A stretch of DNA of 64,000 nt from Loripinus fragilis (GCA_964019695.1 OZ026520.1:94651824-94715823), one strand, 5' to 3'. Counted from the stretch's first letter, positions 12,593 to 23,840 are shown. Notes: generated by a model from the sequence alone, not told the origin. Program-made: numbers and translations.

Positions 12593-14812
12593 TAGTTGCA
12601 GAACTGCGACTTTAGATTTTTTTTTTCGATCTGGCTGAATCTAAAGTCGCAGTGTTTTTGTGCTCTATCTTGACCAGTGATGGAATCCCCTTTTGTTTTG
12701 GGAAAAACTCGTTTCTTTGACAATCCAATCATTCAGACTTCTTCATGTGTTTTACATACACAACCAAAGTTATAAAAATGTTACCATTTGCTTCGTTTTT
12801 GTGACACCATCAATGCAATCTGTAATATTATGTTCTTGTTGTTGTTTTTCGGCACATCGCAGCCATTTTGCATGCTTTTCACGAGTTAGGGGTGATGACG
12901 TTTTTGCGATAAATTTCGGATGTTAAATTGATGAGACGAACTTATTAAAACGTTGAGAATATATTATAAAAAAACCGTACTGGTCATACTCCCCATGACT
13001 AGGTAAGGGATGTCAGCACTTTTTCAAAAACTCAGTACATTATAAGAATAACATTAACAGTGGATTTTGCACAATATAAGAAACAAGTAGGTGTTTGAAT
13101 TTTGAAAATCAGCGCAAAATTGTTAGTTATCGATTCTGTTAACTTACTCAATGTTGGTACGCTCGCAGCAGTCTCGTTTCTGTATTATTGTGCATTGTAG
13201 CGCCCTCTATTTTCTATTAATTTATAACGAGTAGTGACCTATTTCAGAAAATGAAAGTCGATTTCCAAGAATGGTTTGATTTCAATTTAATATAGTATGC
13301 CAAAGAAAATGAGATACTTACTTGACAGAAATCCTTAACAATCACATACCCCACCCATATTACACTATATAAATCCAATTTTCGGAAAGGAAGGAAGCTT
13401 TGTCATGTCCCAAAATGTCATAATCAGACTGAAAATGGACTTTTCCAACATGGCGGACAATTGTTATTCTGATCATGTGCTCACGTGACAAGTTTCCCGC
13501 CAAAAGAAGCAATCAAGCTAACGCAAGAGTACATTGACCTCTGAACCGAGAGGGGGTCAGCTTGTTTACGACAAGAAGCGATGGATTGGAAAGATCAGAA
13601 TCAAATTACTTTTGCACAGTGATCAATAAGATATTAGTGAAGGAAAATATTTTTTATATCATGGCTAACCTTGCTGCAAGCTGAATAGTTTTACTAGCAC
13701 ACGCTTATGTTCAATTAGGCTATCAGTCAATACACACAATTGGTGCCCATCGTTTTTAAGGCGCCACGTGAATCTTATTTAGAGACATTGGGTGTTTTGA
13801 CCTTCGTTTTGAACATGTGCGCAATGGTTTAAGATTAGAATTGTAGAATGATGTCATTATTTGAATATGCAAAATCATTTGGCATTTTTTTTTCTTGTAT
13901 TTCCTGTTAGTGGAAGTGGGGGAATTCCTTATCTGAAAATAGTCAATTTTCTATCCAGTGACATCCGTCGGAATACAGAACCAGGGTGAAAAATTTGCAT
14001 ACTAGGTTGAAGATTGACCTTTATTCGTTGACATTCATCGGATATTAAAAGAAAACCTATTACAAAAGGTGAGAGAGGTCACCATAAAAATCAACCTGTA
14101 TGCACAAAAAAGGATCCCATCCATTGCCATTAAGAACTCCTCGGACACAGTTTGTACATATCCAACTGGGTAGTTCTCGATGTCAACAAATTGGTAAAAA
14201 GCGGCTCCAGTTAGATTGGTAATTGATCATCTTTTTTGCAAATATCTATATGTAACAAATGTATGGTGAGATGGTATTGGATTATTTTAATCTCAACAGA
14301 CCAGGTATGATCAATTTTTGGCCAATTATGATAATAAGGAAGGTAAAAGAAAACATTATATAAGTCTGATTTTGGTATTTAATGTTGTTAAAACATCTGT
14401 GTATTCAGAAAACGGAAAGTGAACGGGTCATTGTCGGTACATAAAATACCAAAACAAATTCGTGCATGACTTTAGTTTCCCACAGAAAAAGCATGCTCTT
14501 TAGCTCAGAAGACAAAAATGACGCCATGTTTTGAAAACAAATAGTGTAAACATTCTGTGTGGACAGGAGTATTTTATCTTTTTAGAACTAATCAGGTTTG
14601 CATCAACGGCAAACCAAATAACAACATATAGATAAACCTATAAACATACAAAATGGAGTAGTGTTTGAGGAAGACACTGTTTGGAAATGTGTTTTCAACT
14701 TGGTTTACGTCCACGCTAACAGTAAGGGAAAAGATAGAGGCTTAAAAAATCAGGGCTATATGATAACATAAAATAAAAATCCATCATATGGCCCTGAATT
14801 CAGTGCTACCTT
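12593..14812. other. Mostly unique DNA between the two MULEs
   Basis: A short hairpin (CTGCGACTTTAGATT / AATCTAAAGTCGCAG) at 12606-12650. Around 13380-13600 composition is less AT-rich, with AACATGGCGGACAA and CTCACGTGAC motifs, promoter-like in look, but no coding exon could be linked to it. Confidence 0.4.
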
Positions 14813-14919
14813 AAGTTCAAGCCAAAACATCAATAAGGGGAATAAGAAAGGAAAAACCATACCTTCACCCGCTCTTTTTTCAACTATTGCATGTTGTGTA
14901 ATGGCTGCCATATTTCGGG
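14813..14919 (+). repeat. Host repeat R, copy 2, left half (interrupted by MULE-1)
   Basis: Matches 26784-26894, from CCTTAAGTTCAAGCC to TATTTCGGG. The right half is at 25500-25770. Confidence 0.9.
14911..14919. repeat. Left 9-bp TSD of MULE-1 (TATTTCGGG)
   Basis: Identical to 25500-25508 and to the single copy at the uninterrupted site 26886-26894. Confidence 0.88.
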
Positions 14920-15510
14920 GGTCGGGTCTGAAAGCCCCTGCCGAGTTGAGCTGCCGACTTGCCGAGTCATATTATTATTTTCAAAAACATCATCCGTGGA
15001 GATAAATCATAAATATTTTTTATATAAAATTATCACTAAAAACAATAAGTGGAACATAAACAGGTTGGGGAAAAGCCTAAAAGCCACTATTATAGCTTCT
15101 TTCAGCTATAATAGCTTCAAATGGCTTGCGAATTGGTAACTGGAAGACATATTTTTCGGAAATACTTTTAAATCGCGCCGAGTCGCACCTTCTCCTTTTT
15201 ATACCACACACGAAAACATATGACTAATGTCCGCTATATCTTACTTTCTTCCAGCACCCTCCTGATTTTTGTTTAGAAAACGCTGTTTTTGCCGTTTTTA
15301 TCCAAAAGACGATCAATTACGATAAAAGATACCGATGGAATGCTTATTTTGTAAAAATTCTTGAAGAATTTCAATCAACTGCTGTTTCTATTCACCATTG
15401 CAATCCCAGGATGCAGCATTTCAGCCTGGTTTCCCGTCTGCAGCTTCTTTCAGAATCATTTTGTATAAAGTATGGTAGGTAATGCGTACCATAATATGAA
15501 ATCAAAAATA

Positions 15511-18500
15511 CACTGCTGTCGGCCTATTTGGCGCACTTAAGCAAAATGTGTAATTTTGTGTAAACACGAGTTGTAGAAGCAAGCAAGTGAAAACATGAAA
15601 ATGAAGAACAGCACTCACCTTTTAATCTCTACTAGTAAAATTCCATGTTTTTTTTACACAAAGCTATGTCAGGAGCTCTAAACATAGGAACCATTGGTTT
15701 GCTGCAGCATCACTTTTGTCGGCTAATTCGGCGCACCCTTTGAAAAAGTCCTGGTGTCAACATAAGAAAGGGTCTTTTTGTCACAAAAAGCACATGTCTA
15801 TGCCGATTGACTTTACACACTGAATGTGGGACAGTTATAGTCTGTTTCCAGATACGGAAATTCAGTCAGAGGGATAAAAATCAAAAGGTCTGATTTTAAT
15901 GATATTTTAAACATGTGTTTAAGCCATGATATAAATTGATTGTTTGTTGGATATTTGTATCATGAGAACATAAATATTTCAATTGATGTTCTAATGCTAC
16001 AAACAATGATAAAACTATTTCAGTTTATGTTCTAAATTATTTTTTCTTAATTTTGCAACACAAAATACAATAATACAATACAAGCAACTGGACAAAATTT
16101 TTAGCACTTGGTACACTTAAAATAGTTTCCTCTCTCTATTTCCTGCACTGGAGAACAGTACTTCAAATGTACCCAACCATCACAATTATCGCATTTCCCC
16201 CATTTCAAAAACTGAACCCTTCCTTCTTCCCTGATGAGCCTTTCAAATTCTGGTGGTGCGGCTGATTTGCAAATGAAACATAGAGCATTATCTTCATCCG
16301 AAAGGCTATCTTCTGTGTCTGAAGGGTAAAAGGTCAGCCATTCTCTCCTTCTATTACTGGGACCGGGTACTTGACTGTCAATCACCTCTGGGGCTGTATT
16401 CTTTTCAGTTTCCTTGTTTGTTGTCTTTTGTTTTTGTGGCTGCCGCTGTACATCAACTACAAAATCGGAGAATAGCTTCCGCTTAATCGGCCGTTTGCTG
16501 CCCCGCTCCACTATGGTAACCTGATTTTCTTTGTCCTTTGGGCTCACATGTATCAACTTTTTTTCAGCTTTTCTTTTATTTTCACGGCACTTTATTTTCA
16601 TATTTTTTGATCTACGTTTTGATAGTTTCTCATTGCTAGTTGTTTTCATGTTTGGAATAGATCTAGTTTTCACAGTCTTGTCAGCTTCCTTTTCCTGTTT
16701 GTGTTCATTTAATTTTTCAAGGAACTCATCTTCTGTAATTGCAGCACCACAGGTCGGGATGACATATTTTCTTTTTCTTTCTTGGGGCTTGTTAACTGCT
16801 TGCTCGACCTTCTTATTAATGTCTGAAAGTAATAATTTGATAGTCCTAACATTTGCACGCTCTTTTCTTGATTTGGGTTTTTCTTCATTTGATGTAACTT
16901 CTGGTGTCTTGAATATTTCAGGGTTGAAGGGCACTACTCCAGTTTTCCTGAAAGCACTCATTAAATTTGGGACAGTTAATGAAGCATTATAAGCATTTGC
17001 TATTAAGGATGGTAGATCATCTTTCGTAATCTGTCGGCCAACTTGAGAATGCATTAACTTGTGACATTCAGATGAAAGAGCAGCTTTGAACGGACTGAAA
17101 ATACCAACATCAAGGGGCTGTAGTTGATGGCTTGAATGTGGGGGAAGGACAAACATATGAATATCATTTTCACGAGCCTTTGTGATTAGATCAATGGTTA
17201 TATGGGTGGAATGTCCATCATACAAAAGTAAACAAGGCCTTGGCTGCACATGTAATAAAAAATGATTAAATATAAAATCATGAAATGTCTCACTTGTAGA
17301 CCAGCCATTGTCTGTTGTAATAAATTTAGTTTGTGGTAAGCAGCCCTTTGTTTTGTTCTCTGTAAGTCTCTGGCCCTTATAAATCACATATGGGGGTATA
17401 GTTTCCCCTAAAGCACTTCCAGCTACAATTACAGTAGTATTGTCACTATGTCCAGCGGTCACTACAAATGGTCTCTCACCCTTTGTCGCTACAATCTTTG
17501 GAGGGTTATGATCTAATGTAATACCTGTTTCGTCAATATTCCATATCTGCTCTGGTTTGTTTTTTAGATTGTATTTAGTCAAAATGATGTCAAGTTCCTG
17601 AAAATAATTTTTAACATTAACTTCAGTGGTACCTCTTACTCTAGAAATTTCTCTCTTTTTTGGTTTTTGTATTGACAAATCAGGACAACGTTTAATAAAA
17701 TTATAGTACCAATCCTTCTTTGGCTCAATATCCCTACCAGTCTGCTTTGCCATGTTCCCTGCCATCTCCAATACCTGCCACCTACAATACCCATACCCTA
17801 ATCTGGCCATATTCCTGCAATGGTCTGCAAGTTCATTCTCTTCTGCTCTGGAAAACAGAGTAGGATGTCCAACACTTTGTGTCTCTGGGTTGTTTAACCT
17901 GCGTCTAAGGGTAGACTCTGGCACACCAAACAATCTGCCCGCTTTACGAATGGCATCTCCTGTTCGCTTCACATGGTGATAGGCACTCAGTAATGCTGAT
18001 GAACTTGCTCTGTCACCCATCCTGAAAAATACAATGGGGTACCCTAATGAGGATAGTTTGAGTGATTTGACAACCCTATTCAAAACTGCAAACAGTAGAG
18101 ACTCAGCTGTTAAAACAGATGTCCTCATCAGGGTCTGCACTCTATGGCTTTGAACCCATTTTAAAAAGATAAATTAAAACTAAGAATTCCTTTAACATTC
18201 AAGTAATCATGCACATTACATCAGGATGGTTGACTCCATACAGCATAAAATGAATGACAATGAAACAGACTATAACTATTAAATATTTCTTAAAACAGGC
18301 TATAAGTATTCATATATACTGTGAAACAGACTATAGATTCACAGACCAGCCTGGCCTCGTTCTGACGATTACACAGCACAGGGCGCGTCTTGAATGACAG
18401 CCAAAAAAGCTGTTTTAAAGAGTTTTCTTCTAAGATTTGTTGACTTTTAAATGGACAGTCATCATGTAAGATGCATATTTATGTCTTGGACCATCACGCT

Positions 18501-18863
18501 TAATGCAAGGTATGTTAGAAAGATAATCATTTGCCTTTGATCAGCTGAACCTTTTTGACCTAGATCTGGGTGTGTGATTTGTGTTTGTAAACAAACAGCT
18601 GTCAAATATCATGTGTCGTGATTATGGGTTTTGTTGGGCGCTACTGAAACTCTTTCATTTGTCAAATTGTGCACAAACCTTCTTTCTTTAAGCTAGTCTA
18701 TCTTCACCAAACCAGAAATTTCCTTACGGTGAACAGTTTTGACTTCTACGTCGTTGTTGTTCTGGGAAAAACAGCCGAAAAATTTCAACACATGTTTTGC
18801 GGGAAATGACGTTACGTAACGTGCGTCGAATTAGCCGATGCGCCAAATAGGCCGACATGAGTG
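15511..18863 (-). mobile_element. pogo-like (Tc1/mariner) transposon, autonomous-looking, nested
   Basis: 3,353 bp flanked by TA dinucleotides (15509-15510, 18864-18865), with TIRs starting CACTGCTGTCGGCCTATTTG and CACTCATGTCGGCCTATTTG. About 170-210 bp inside the left end, and directly beside the right TIR, a related motif TCGGCTAATTC(G)GCGCAC recurs, suggesting a second transposase-binding site. It carries one transposase gene on the minus strand. It lies just inside the left arm of the long-TIR element. Confidence 0.9.
16101..18020 (-). CDS. pogo/Tigger-like transposase with C-terminal PHD-like finger
   Basis: 639 residues from the ATG at 18020. The open frame runs 40 codons further, but a TTTTTCAG acceptor sits one base before this ATG, so the upstream part is probably intron or 5' UTR. 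Residues 10-45 hold a psq-type helix-turn-helix (AIRKAGRLFGVPESTLRRRL), followed by a CENP-B-like second DNA-binding region. The catalytic acids are D163 in WNIDETG, D268 in LLYDGHSTH and D304 in LQPLDVG, the DDD set of pogo elements. A lysine-rich linker with several nuclear-localisation-like clusters follows. Residues 581-639 form a zinc-finger array (CFIC, CDNC, WVHLKYC, CTKC) resembling a PHD finger with a slightly wide His-Cys spacing. No stop or frameshift is seen, so it may be active. Confidence 0.9.
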   Translation of the reverse strand: MGDRASSSALLSAYHHVKRTGDAIRKAGRLFGVPESTLRRRLNNPETQSVGHPTLFSRAEENELADHCRNMARLGYGYCRWQVLEMAGNMAKQTGRDIEPKKDWYYNFIKRCPDLSIQKPKKREISRVRGTTEVNVKNYFQELDIILTKYNLKNKPEQIWNIDETGITLDHNPPKIVATKGERPFVVTAGHSDNTTVIVAGSALGETIPPYVIYKGQRLTENKTKGCLPQTKFITTDNGWSTSETFHDFIFNHFLLHVQPRPCLLLYDGHSTHITIDLITKARENDIHMFVLPPHSSHQLQPLDVGIFSPFKAALSSECHKLMHSQVGRQITKDDLPSLIANAYNASLTVPNLMSAFRKTGVVPFNPEIFKTPEVTSNEEKPKSRKERANVRTIKLLLSDINKKVEQAVNKPQERKRKYVIPTCGAAITEDEFLEKLNEHKQEKEADKTVKTRSIPNMKTTSNEKLSKRRSKNMKIKCRENKRKAEKKLIHVSPKDKENQVTIVERGSKRPIKRKLFSDFVVDVQRQPQKQKTTNKETEKNTAPEVIDSQVPGPSNRRREWLTFYPSDTEDSLSDEDNALCFICKSAAPPEFERLIREEGRVQFLKWGKCDNCDGWVHLKYCSPVQEIERGNYFKCTKC

Positions 18864-19783
18864 TATTATTGATTAATTTAGTTGCCAGTGTCCTGGATAG
18901 AGAGCACATTTCACTGACGTTTTATATACATGGGCAGAATTTAGCGCATATGTAGCTCACATAATCCATGCCTGTCATTTCCTGCATTATTCGAGCAATT
19001 TGCTTGATTGTCACAAGCTATGACAACAATAAATGACCACTGCAAAAGTGCCTTTATACGTAGGCCTTTTGGAGATAGACGTCAGACTAAAGCATTTCTG
19101 CTTCTCAAATGCCAACTGTTCTGGGGGTGGGGGCGGCAGTGCAGTTCTCAGCGTTCGGCCATGAAATCCCCTGCGCATTGCGGAAACCCTGAAGTTGATA
19201 GGCAAACCATTGATAAATGTATACCAGTTGTTCATGCACTTTTCTTCTCACTAATCGACAATCTCTCAGACGGGATTTCCTCTTTTTTGATAATAATTGC
19301 TGAAACAAAAAGTGTCTAAATCCCTTGTATTTTTGATAGGGGTTAGAGTAGCCTCATTTTTTTTTTATATATATCTTCTTCTTCAATGACACCCTGTTCA
19401 CACCCCTGATTTTTTATAGCGACCTTTATAGCTTGATTACTGGGTTAGTATGGTGCATGGTTTCTTTGAATTACATACATCATACTGATGGATAAAAAAG
19501 ATTTAATTATGGCTCATTGCAGCTGAATAAACATGCGTGGATCCAGGAAGTTTTGTCAGAGGGGGTCCAACTTTGACGGGTTTTTTTTTTTGGTTTTTTT
19601 TAGTTTGATGAGGGGAGGAAGGATCCAAATACCACTATTAGCGGGCCATTTAAATGGCGTTTCGTTGGTGGGCCGATGATGGCCCAACATTGATGCTGGA
19701 TTGGTAGCTTTGTGATTTTAAGGGGGTCCGGACCAGTATTACTAAGAAAATTTTAAAGAAACCCTATATTTTTGTAATTTTCC

Positions 19784-19804
19784 AGGGGGGGGGGTCCGGA
19801 CCCC

Positions 19805-19843
<39 letters not shown>
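19784..19843. repeat. Poly-G then poly-C tract in the long-TIR element
   Basis: GGGGGGGGG, GGTCCGGACC and a C run of about 35; length here may be an assembly estimate. Confidence 0.8.
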
Positions 19844-19844
<1 letters not shown>

Positions 19845-21157
19845 TGTGGATCCGCACGACTAAATACAAATTGTGTAAACACCGTGCTAACTTAGGCATC
19901 AAATTTCATTTCATAACCACACTAACTCAATCAAACAAAGAAGATGTGGAAATATACAATACAGCCCGTAAGGATAATATTATAATCATATCCCGATTGC
20001 CTATCAAGGTACATATTATCCACCATACTTTACCCGATTGATTCTGAAAGTAGCTGCAGGCGGGGAACCAGACTTAAATTGCTGCTTCTGGGAAAGCAAT
20101 GGTGGAACTGAACATCAAACTTTTGATATTCTTCAAGAAAATTGAAGAAATAAACATTTAATCCGTTTCTTTTATCAAAATCATCAGTCTATTGAATAAA
20201 AACGGCAAAAATAGTGTTTTCTACCCCAAAATCGGGAGGGTGCTGAGAGAATATGAGATACAGCGGACATTAGTCATATGTTTTCGAGTCTGTTGTAAAA
20301 AGGAGGAGGTGCGACTCGGAGCGATTTAAAAGTATTTCTGAAAAACATATCTTCCAGTGACCAATTCGCTAGCCATTTGAAGCTATTATAGCTGAAAGAA
20401 GCTATAATAGTGGCTTTTAGGCTTTTCCCCAACCTGATAAAGAAAAATTATAATTTTTTATAATTTTGATTTAATTTCCATTTTATTCCTCGCAGGGGGT
20501 CTGAAAGCCCCTGCCGAGTGAATCGCGATTTCAGTTGATTTTCGAGATCTTTATTGGGAAATTGAGAAGTCTTCAAGCGATTTTGACAAATAATGTGAAA
20601 TAAAAATATAAATGAAGATAATGTTTAAAGATATCTTTCGTAAAACTGTGTTAATTTCACGAAAATGATAGTTTCATAACGGCCACTTCGATTTCTATTT
20701 ATTTACGACTTAATTAACAACAATGACCGAAAACAGACAAATGTAAACGGCCCAATACCACCACGTACGGTATGCAGTAAGCAAACTAAATCAGATCACC
20801 ATCGACCTGCCATCGAAACGTCTTTCAAATGGGGTGCCGCTGGTGGGCCTAAGTTGTTCAGAGGGGGGGGTGTACTCTGATATTTTCATACATATGTAGG
20901 GTATTTTTTTGGTTCGAAATTTTAAATTTCATTATTTTTGGGTTTTTTAAGAAAAAAATGGGAGTACCCCCACCCCCCCACCCCCACCCCTGTCCGAGGT
21001 TGTATGCTGACTGAGTAATACTGCCAAACAGAGTAATGAAATGGGAGAAGGGTTTGAGTTAAATTTTTTAACATTGGGTGGAATCCTACAATAATTGTGG
21101 GTTGTTAAGGGGTGATACATAGTGTGACCACCCTACAACCTCCTTCAATTATGATGT

Positions 21158-22222
21158 TTAAGATTTACACTTACTACAAATCCAAAGAAAACTATCGGTT
21201 GGCGAATTCAACCCAGCACACTTGTAGTGGAACCAGTTCTGACATGTTTTGGTATCGCACTGCACCATATCATCACACGAATTTTGAAACTCACACAAAG
21301 CTGCACAGTCTGCTGCTTTAGAATAATTAAGCACTTTTTCAGTTTGTTTTCGCAGTTTTAACTTCCTTCTCAATTTCGGAAAGGGCGTGAGTTCCATATT
21401 TTCAATACAGTTGTGGAGATGGTCTCTCATTCTCATAATGTCAAATTCAGCCTTCAACACCCCTTTTCGCCCAGTGTAGCAATATTCTGTACAAAATGCA
21501 ATGGCGAATGCTCCACAGTCAACGAGATTTTTCTGTTGTTGAACTTTCAGTAAAGATGCGTTTAATTTTTGTCTGCCGTACAACTGCAAAAATTGCATCT
21601 CAACACTTGTGCTGAGCTGTCTGGAAGCTCCTATCATGCTGTCCACAACATTAATATCACTGGAAGATTCGTCTTGAAATGAGAAGAGCCAGTGGTCGTT
21701 GCCAGTGTGATGGATCTGGGCACTAGGCGCAATTACAGGTTTCATTTTAAGTCCGTATTTCCAAGTACCATTTTCTCTGACAGGTGCATAACCACAGTTT
21801 TGAAACCCGTTGATTTCTGAAAACTGAGCTTTTAATAGTCCTGATGAAAAGTTGATGTCAGAATTTAATTTTTTGTCATATTTAATGTCATTTTTATCAC
21901 CAAAGCTGAGAGAAAACTTTTTATTCTGTAGAACACGCCAAATACGCTTATTCTTCAAATCAGAGGAGTGTTCGATTGGAGCTTGAGAATTGCATTCAGA
22001 AATTATAATTGGGTTTTCTTTACTCGTATAACTGTGATCGTTGTTCATTTGTTTTTCACTATAGTTCACTGTGTTTTCTTCACATGTTATGTTTTTATCT
22101 TCCAAGGCGAGTTCAGGTGATTTACAAGCACTGGCAACACTATCAACGACTGGGGAAGATGTTTCTTGAAGATCGACATTATCACAAATTTCTTGGCCAA
22201 GATCATCCTTTGATACATTCAC
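21158..22222 (-). CDS. MULE-1 Ulp1-type (C48) cysteine protease with C-terminal PHD-like finger
   Basis: 354 codons in the same frame as the SWIM segment, separated from it by one TAA and ten codons. A Ulp1/SENP-like catalytic set is visible: His177 in DHWLF, Asp194 in NVVDSM, the Gln run at 228-230 and Cys236 in DCGAFAIAF. Proteases of this clan cleave SUMO/ubiquitin-like conjugates and are known as passengers in some Mutator-like elements. Residues 306-352 form a Cys/His array (C306, C310, C322, C327, H332, C335, C349, C352) ending in CSKCKS, a PHD-like chromatin-reading finger. The first codon is GTG, so a true start here is doubtful. More likely it was once fused to the SWIM protein. Substrate is unknown. 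Confidence 0.75.
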   Translation of the reverse strand: MNVSKDDLGQEICDNVDLQETSSPVVDSVASACKSPELALEDKNITCEENTVNYSEKQMNNDHSYTSKENPIIISECNSQAPIEHSSDLKNKRIWRVLQNKKFSLSFGDKNDIKYDKKLNSDINFSSGLLKAQFSEINGFQNCGYAPVRENGTWKYGLKMKPVIAPSAQIHHTGNDHWLFSFQDESSSDINVVDSMIGASRQLSTSVEMQFLQLYGRQKLNASLLKVQQQKNLVDCGAFAIAFCTEYCYTGRKGVLKAEFDIMRMRDHLHNCIENMELTPFPKLRRKLKLRKQTEKVLNYSKAADCAALCEFQNSCDDMVQCDTKTCQNWFHYKCAGLNSPTDSFLWICSKCKS

Positions 22223-22252
22223 TGAATCTTGTCTTTCTTGTGTAACTGAGTC

Positions 22253-22852
22253 TTAAAACTCTTCCATTAAAGATTTTCGCTTTACTGTTTTAGGAAGAGC
22301 TAACCTTATTTTTTTCACTGAAGTTTTACGTTTAGTTGTGGATTTTACTTCATTGCACTTTCGCTTCAAAATTGACTTTGGAGTTTCAATAGGCCCACAT
22401 TTCTTTTTAGTTGCTGGAGTGGAGGCAAAATGATCTGAGACGTCTAAACAATTTTTTCCTAATACAGAGTCTGGCGCGGGAATGATAACTGATTCATTCA
22501 TGTCAAGTTTATCAATTGGCCTAGGCCTTTTCCTACCAGGTAACCGGTTAGGTTGTTTCCTTCCTGGTTTGATTAGTTCTGACATATTTAAGACGACAGT
22601 GCTTGCTTTATCTTCTAAACCTACAGCTTTTCTCGCAGCTAAAATGTGATAACACGTTCCTAACGCTGGGCACTGACATTTTTCGGTTGGTGCTAGAGTC
22701 ACTGCATATTTATCACCCTTGGAACCATTGACGATAAAACACCCGGTTTCAGGCACTAAAACTACTTTCCGTTGTCCAATTGCTGTTACAGCCAATGATT
22801 TCTGATTATTGAAAGGTTCATCATCCTCAGTTTCACATTTAGTAGCGTCCAA
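22253..22852 (-). CDS. MULE-1 SWIM zinc-finger protein segment
   Basis: 199 codons. Residues 59-69 read CQCPALGTCYH, the CxC-x5-CxH pattern of a SWIM finger, a DNA- or protein-binding zinc module typical of Mutator-like transposases. A basic stretch follows (GRKQPNRLPGRKRPRP and later KRK clusters), likely nuclear localisation. It overlaps the preceding open frame by 67 bp in another frame. It ends at a TAA (22253-22255), after which the same frame stays open into the protease at 21158-22222. The first listed codon is TTG, so this is a continuation, not an independent gene start. Confidence 0.75.
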   Translation of the reverse strand: MDATKCETEDDEPFNNQKSLAVTAIGQRKVVLVPETGCFIVNGSKGDKYAVTLAPTEKCQCPALGTCYHILAARKAVGLEDKASTVVLNMSELIKPGRKQPNRLPGRKRPRPIDKLDMNESVIIPAPDSVLGKNCLDVSDHFASTPATKKKCGPIETPKSILKRKCNEVKSTTKRKTSVKKIRLALPKTVKRKSLMEEF

Positions 22853-23391
22853 TGGTTTTCCTGTAATTTTGTTTCAGAATCTTTTTCACTTAATATTGCA
22901 TTTAAAACACCTTTAACCAGATCAATAATTTTCATAGGATCACAAACATCTTGTGGCATTTCTACGTCACTGTCCCCAAGAGATGCATTTTGATGCATCG
23001 CTTTCAGTCTAAAATTTCCCTTATTCAGTCTACCTCTTAGAATTTCATTGTACTTATAATTCTGCAAATAGTGCATTGACAAAATCACAGCGTCTAGCGG
23101 GGCTCCATGCCAATTTTGAAGACCCTCTATCACATTATTTGTTCCTTCCGACATGTTATTTGTTACACCACTGTAAAGGTCATAAACGTTACACTCTTCT
23201 AAAATCCTCCTAGAAGCATGTTCTAAGGTGTCTCTACGGAGTCTGTTGTCGAAATACTCAATCATTGGATTTGACCATTTCAATTTCATTTCAGCCTCTA
23301 ATTCTTCAAAGGCCTCAATAGATTCACACTGCATCAATTGTACCAAGTTATTTCCAAGTGTGGCGACTCGGAAGAGTGACCGCATTAAAAA
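22786..23391 (-). CDS. MULE-1 transposase-related region upstream of the SWIM finger
   Basis: An open frame of about 200 residues, starting FLMRSLFRVATLGNNLVQ after a predicted TAG acceptor and including MSEGTNNVIEGLQNW and MHYLQNYKYNEILRGR. That stretch resembles the region just before the SWIM finger in Mutator-like transposases. The coding sense then moves into another frame near 22860 (TGKPLDATKCETEDDEPF), by either a frameshift or a short intron. I do not see a DDE catalytic core in any of these exons, so the element may be defective or rely on a related transposase. Confidence 0.65.
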   Translation of the reverse strand, partial: FLMRSLFRVATLGNNLVQLMQCESIEAFEELEAEMKLKWSNPMIEYFDNRLRRDTLEHASRRILEECNVYDLYSGVTNNMSEGTNNVIEGLQNWHGAPLDAVILSMHYLQNYKYNEILRGRLNKGNFRLKAMHQNASLGDSDVEMPQDVCDPMKIIDLVKGVLNAILSEKDSETKLQENHWTLLNVKLRMMNLSIIRNHWL

Positions 23392-23840
23392 CTACCGATA
23401 TTTTTCTTTTCAAAATTAGCAAACAATGAAATTCTAGATGAGACCATTCATTCGAGTTGCCCAATCTAGTATTTCACTATTTGCCATATTTTTAATTCCC
23501 CGTTATATATAGTTTCTGCAAATAAAAAACTGTATTACCGCAAATAAAAAATTCTGTATTACCCATATTTTTCTTTTCAAAATTAGCAAACGGTGAAATT
23601 CTAGATGCGACACTTCATTTGAGTTGCCATATCTAGTATTTCACTATTTGACATATTTTGAAGGTTACCCAAAAACGTATTACTTAGTAGTTAAAAGTGT
23701 GGTGACTCGGAAGAGTGACCGCATTAAAAACTACCGATTTTTTTCTTTTCAAAATTAACAAATAGTGAAATTCTACATGCAACACTTCATTCGAGTTGCC
23801 ACATATAGTATTTCACTATTTGCCATATTTTGACTTTTGA
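23362..23840. repeat. Tandem copies of the exon-3 boundary in the MULE-1 intron
   Basis: A block with GACTCGGAAGAGTGACCGC followed by AAAACTACCGAT and ATAGTATTTCACTATTTG occurs at 23362-23490, partly at 23565-23660 and again at 23698-23840. The copy at 23698 duplicates the start of the SWIM-protein exon with its acceptor. Confidence 0.75.

Larger units (their letters stand above)
15061..20436. mobile_element. Long-TIR DNA transposon inserted in MULE-1 (TSD ATAAA)
   Basis: It starts CAGGTTGGGGAAAAGCC and ends with the reverse complement of that. The inverted arms run about 430 bp (15061-15490 and about 20010-20436) and look roughly 80 percent alike by eye. It is flanked by ATAAA (15056-15060 and 20437-20441). 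The right arm of MULE-1 has the uninterrupted version of this site, GTGGAACATAAAGAAAAATT in reverse. Apart from a nested pogo element the inside is non-coding, so it is non-autonomous. Superfamily unassigned: a 5-bp TSD fits Transib, but the ends do not look like it. Confidence 0.82.

Noticed and set aside
13452..13493. Start codon MADNCYSDHVLT after AACATGG
   Set aside because: Stops after 12 codons and no splice donor in a suitable place was found.
16531..16992. 153-codon plus-strand open frame
   Set aside because: Shadow of the pogo transposase on the other strand; low-complexity Phe/Leu-rich translation with no domain.
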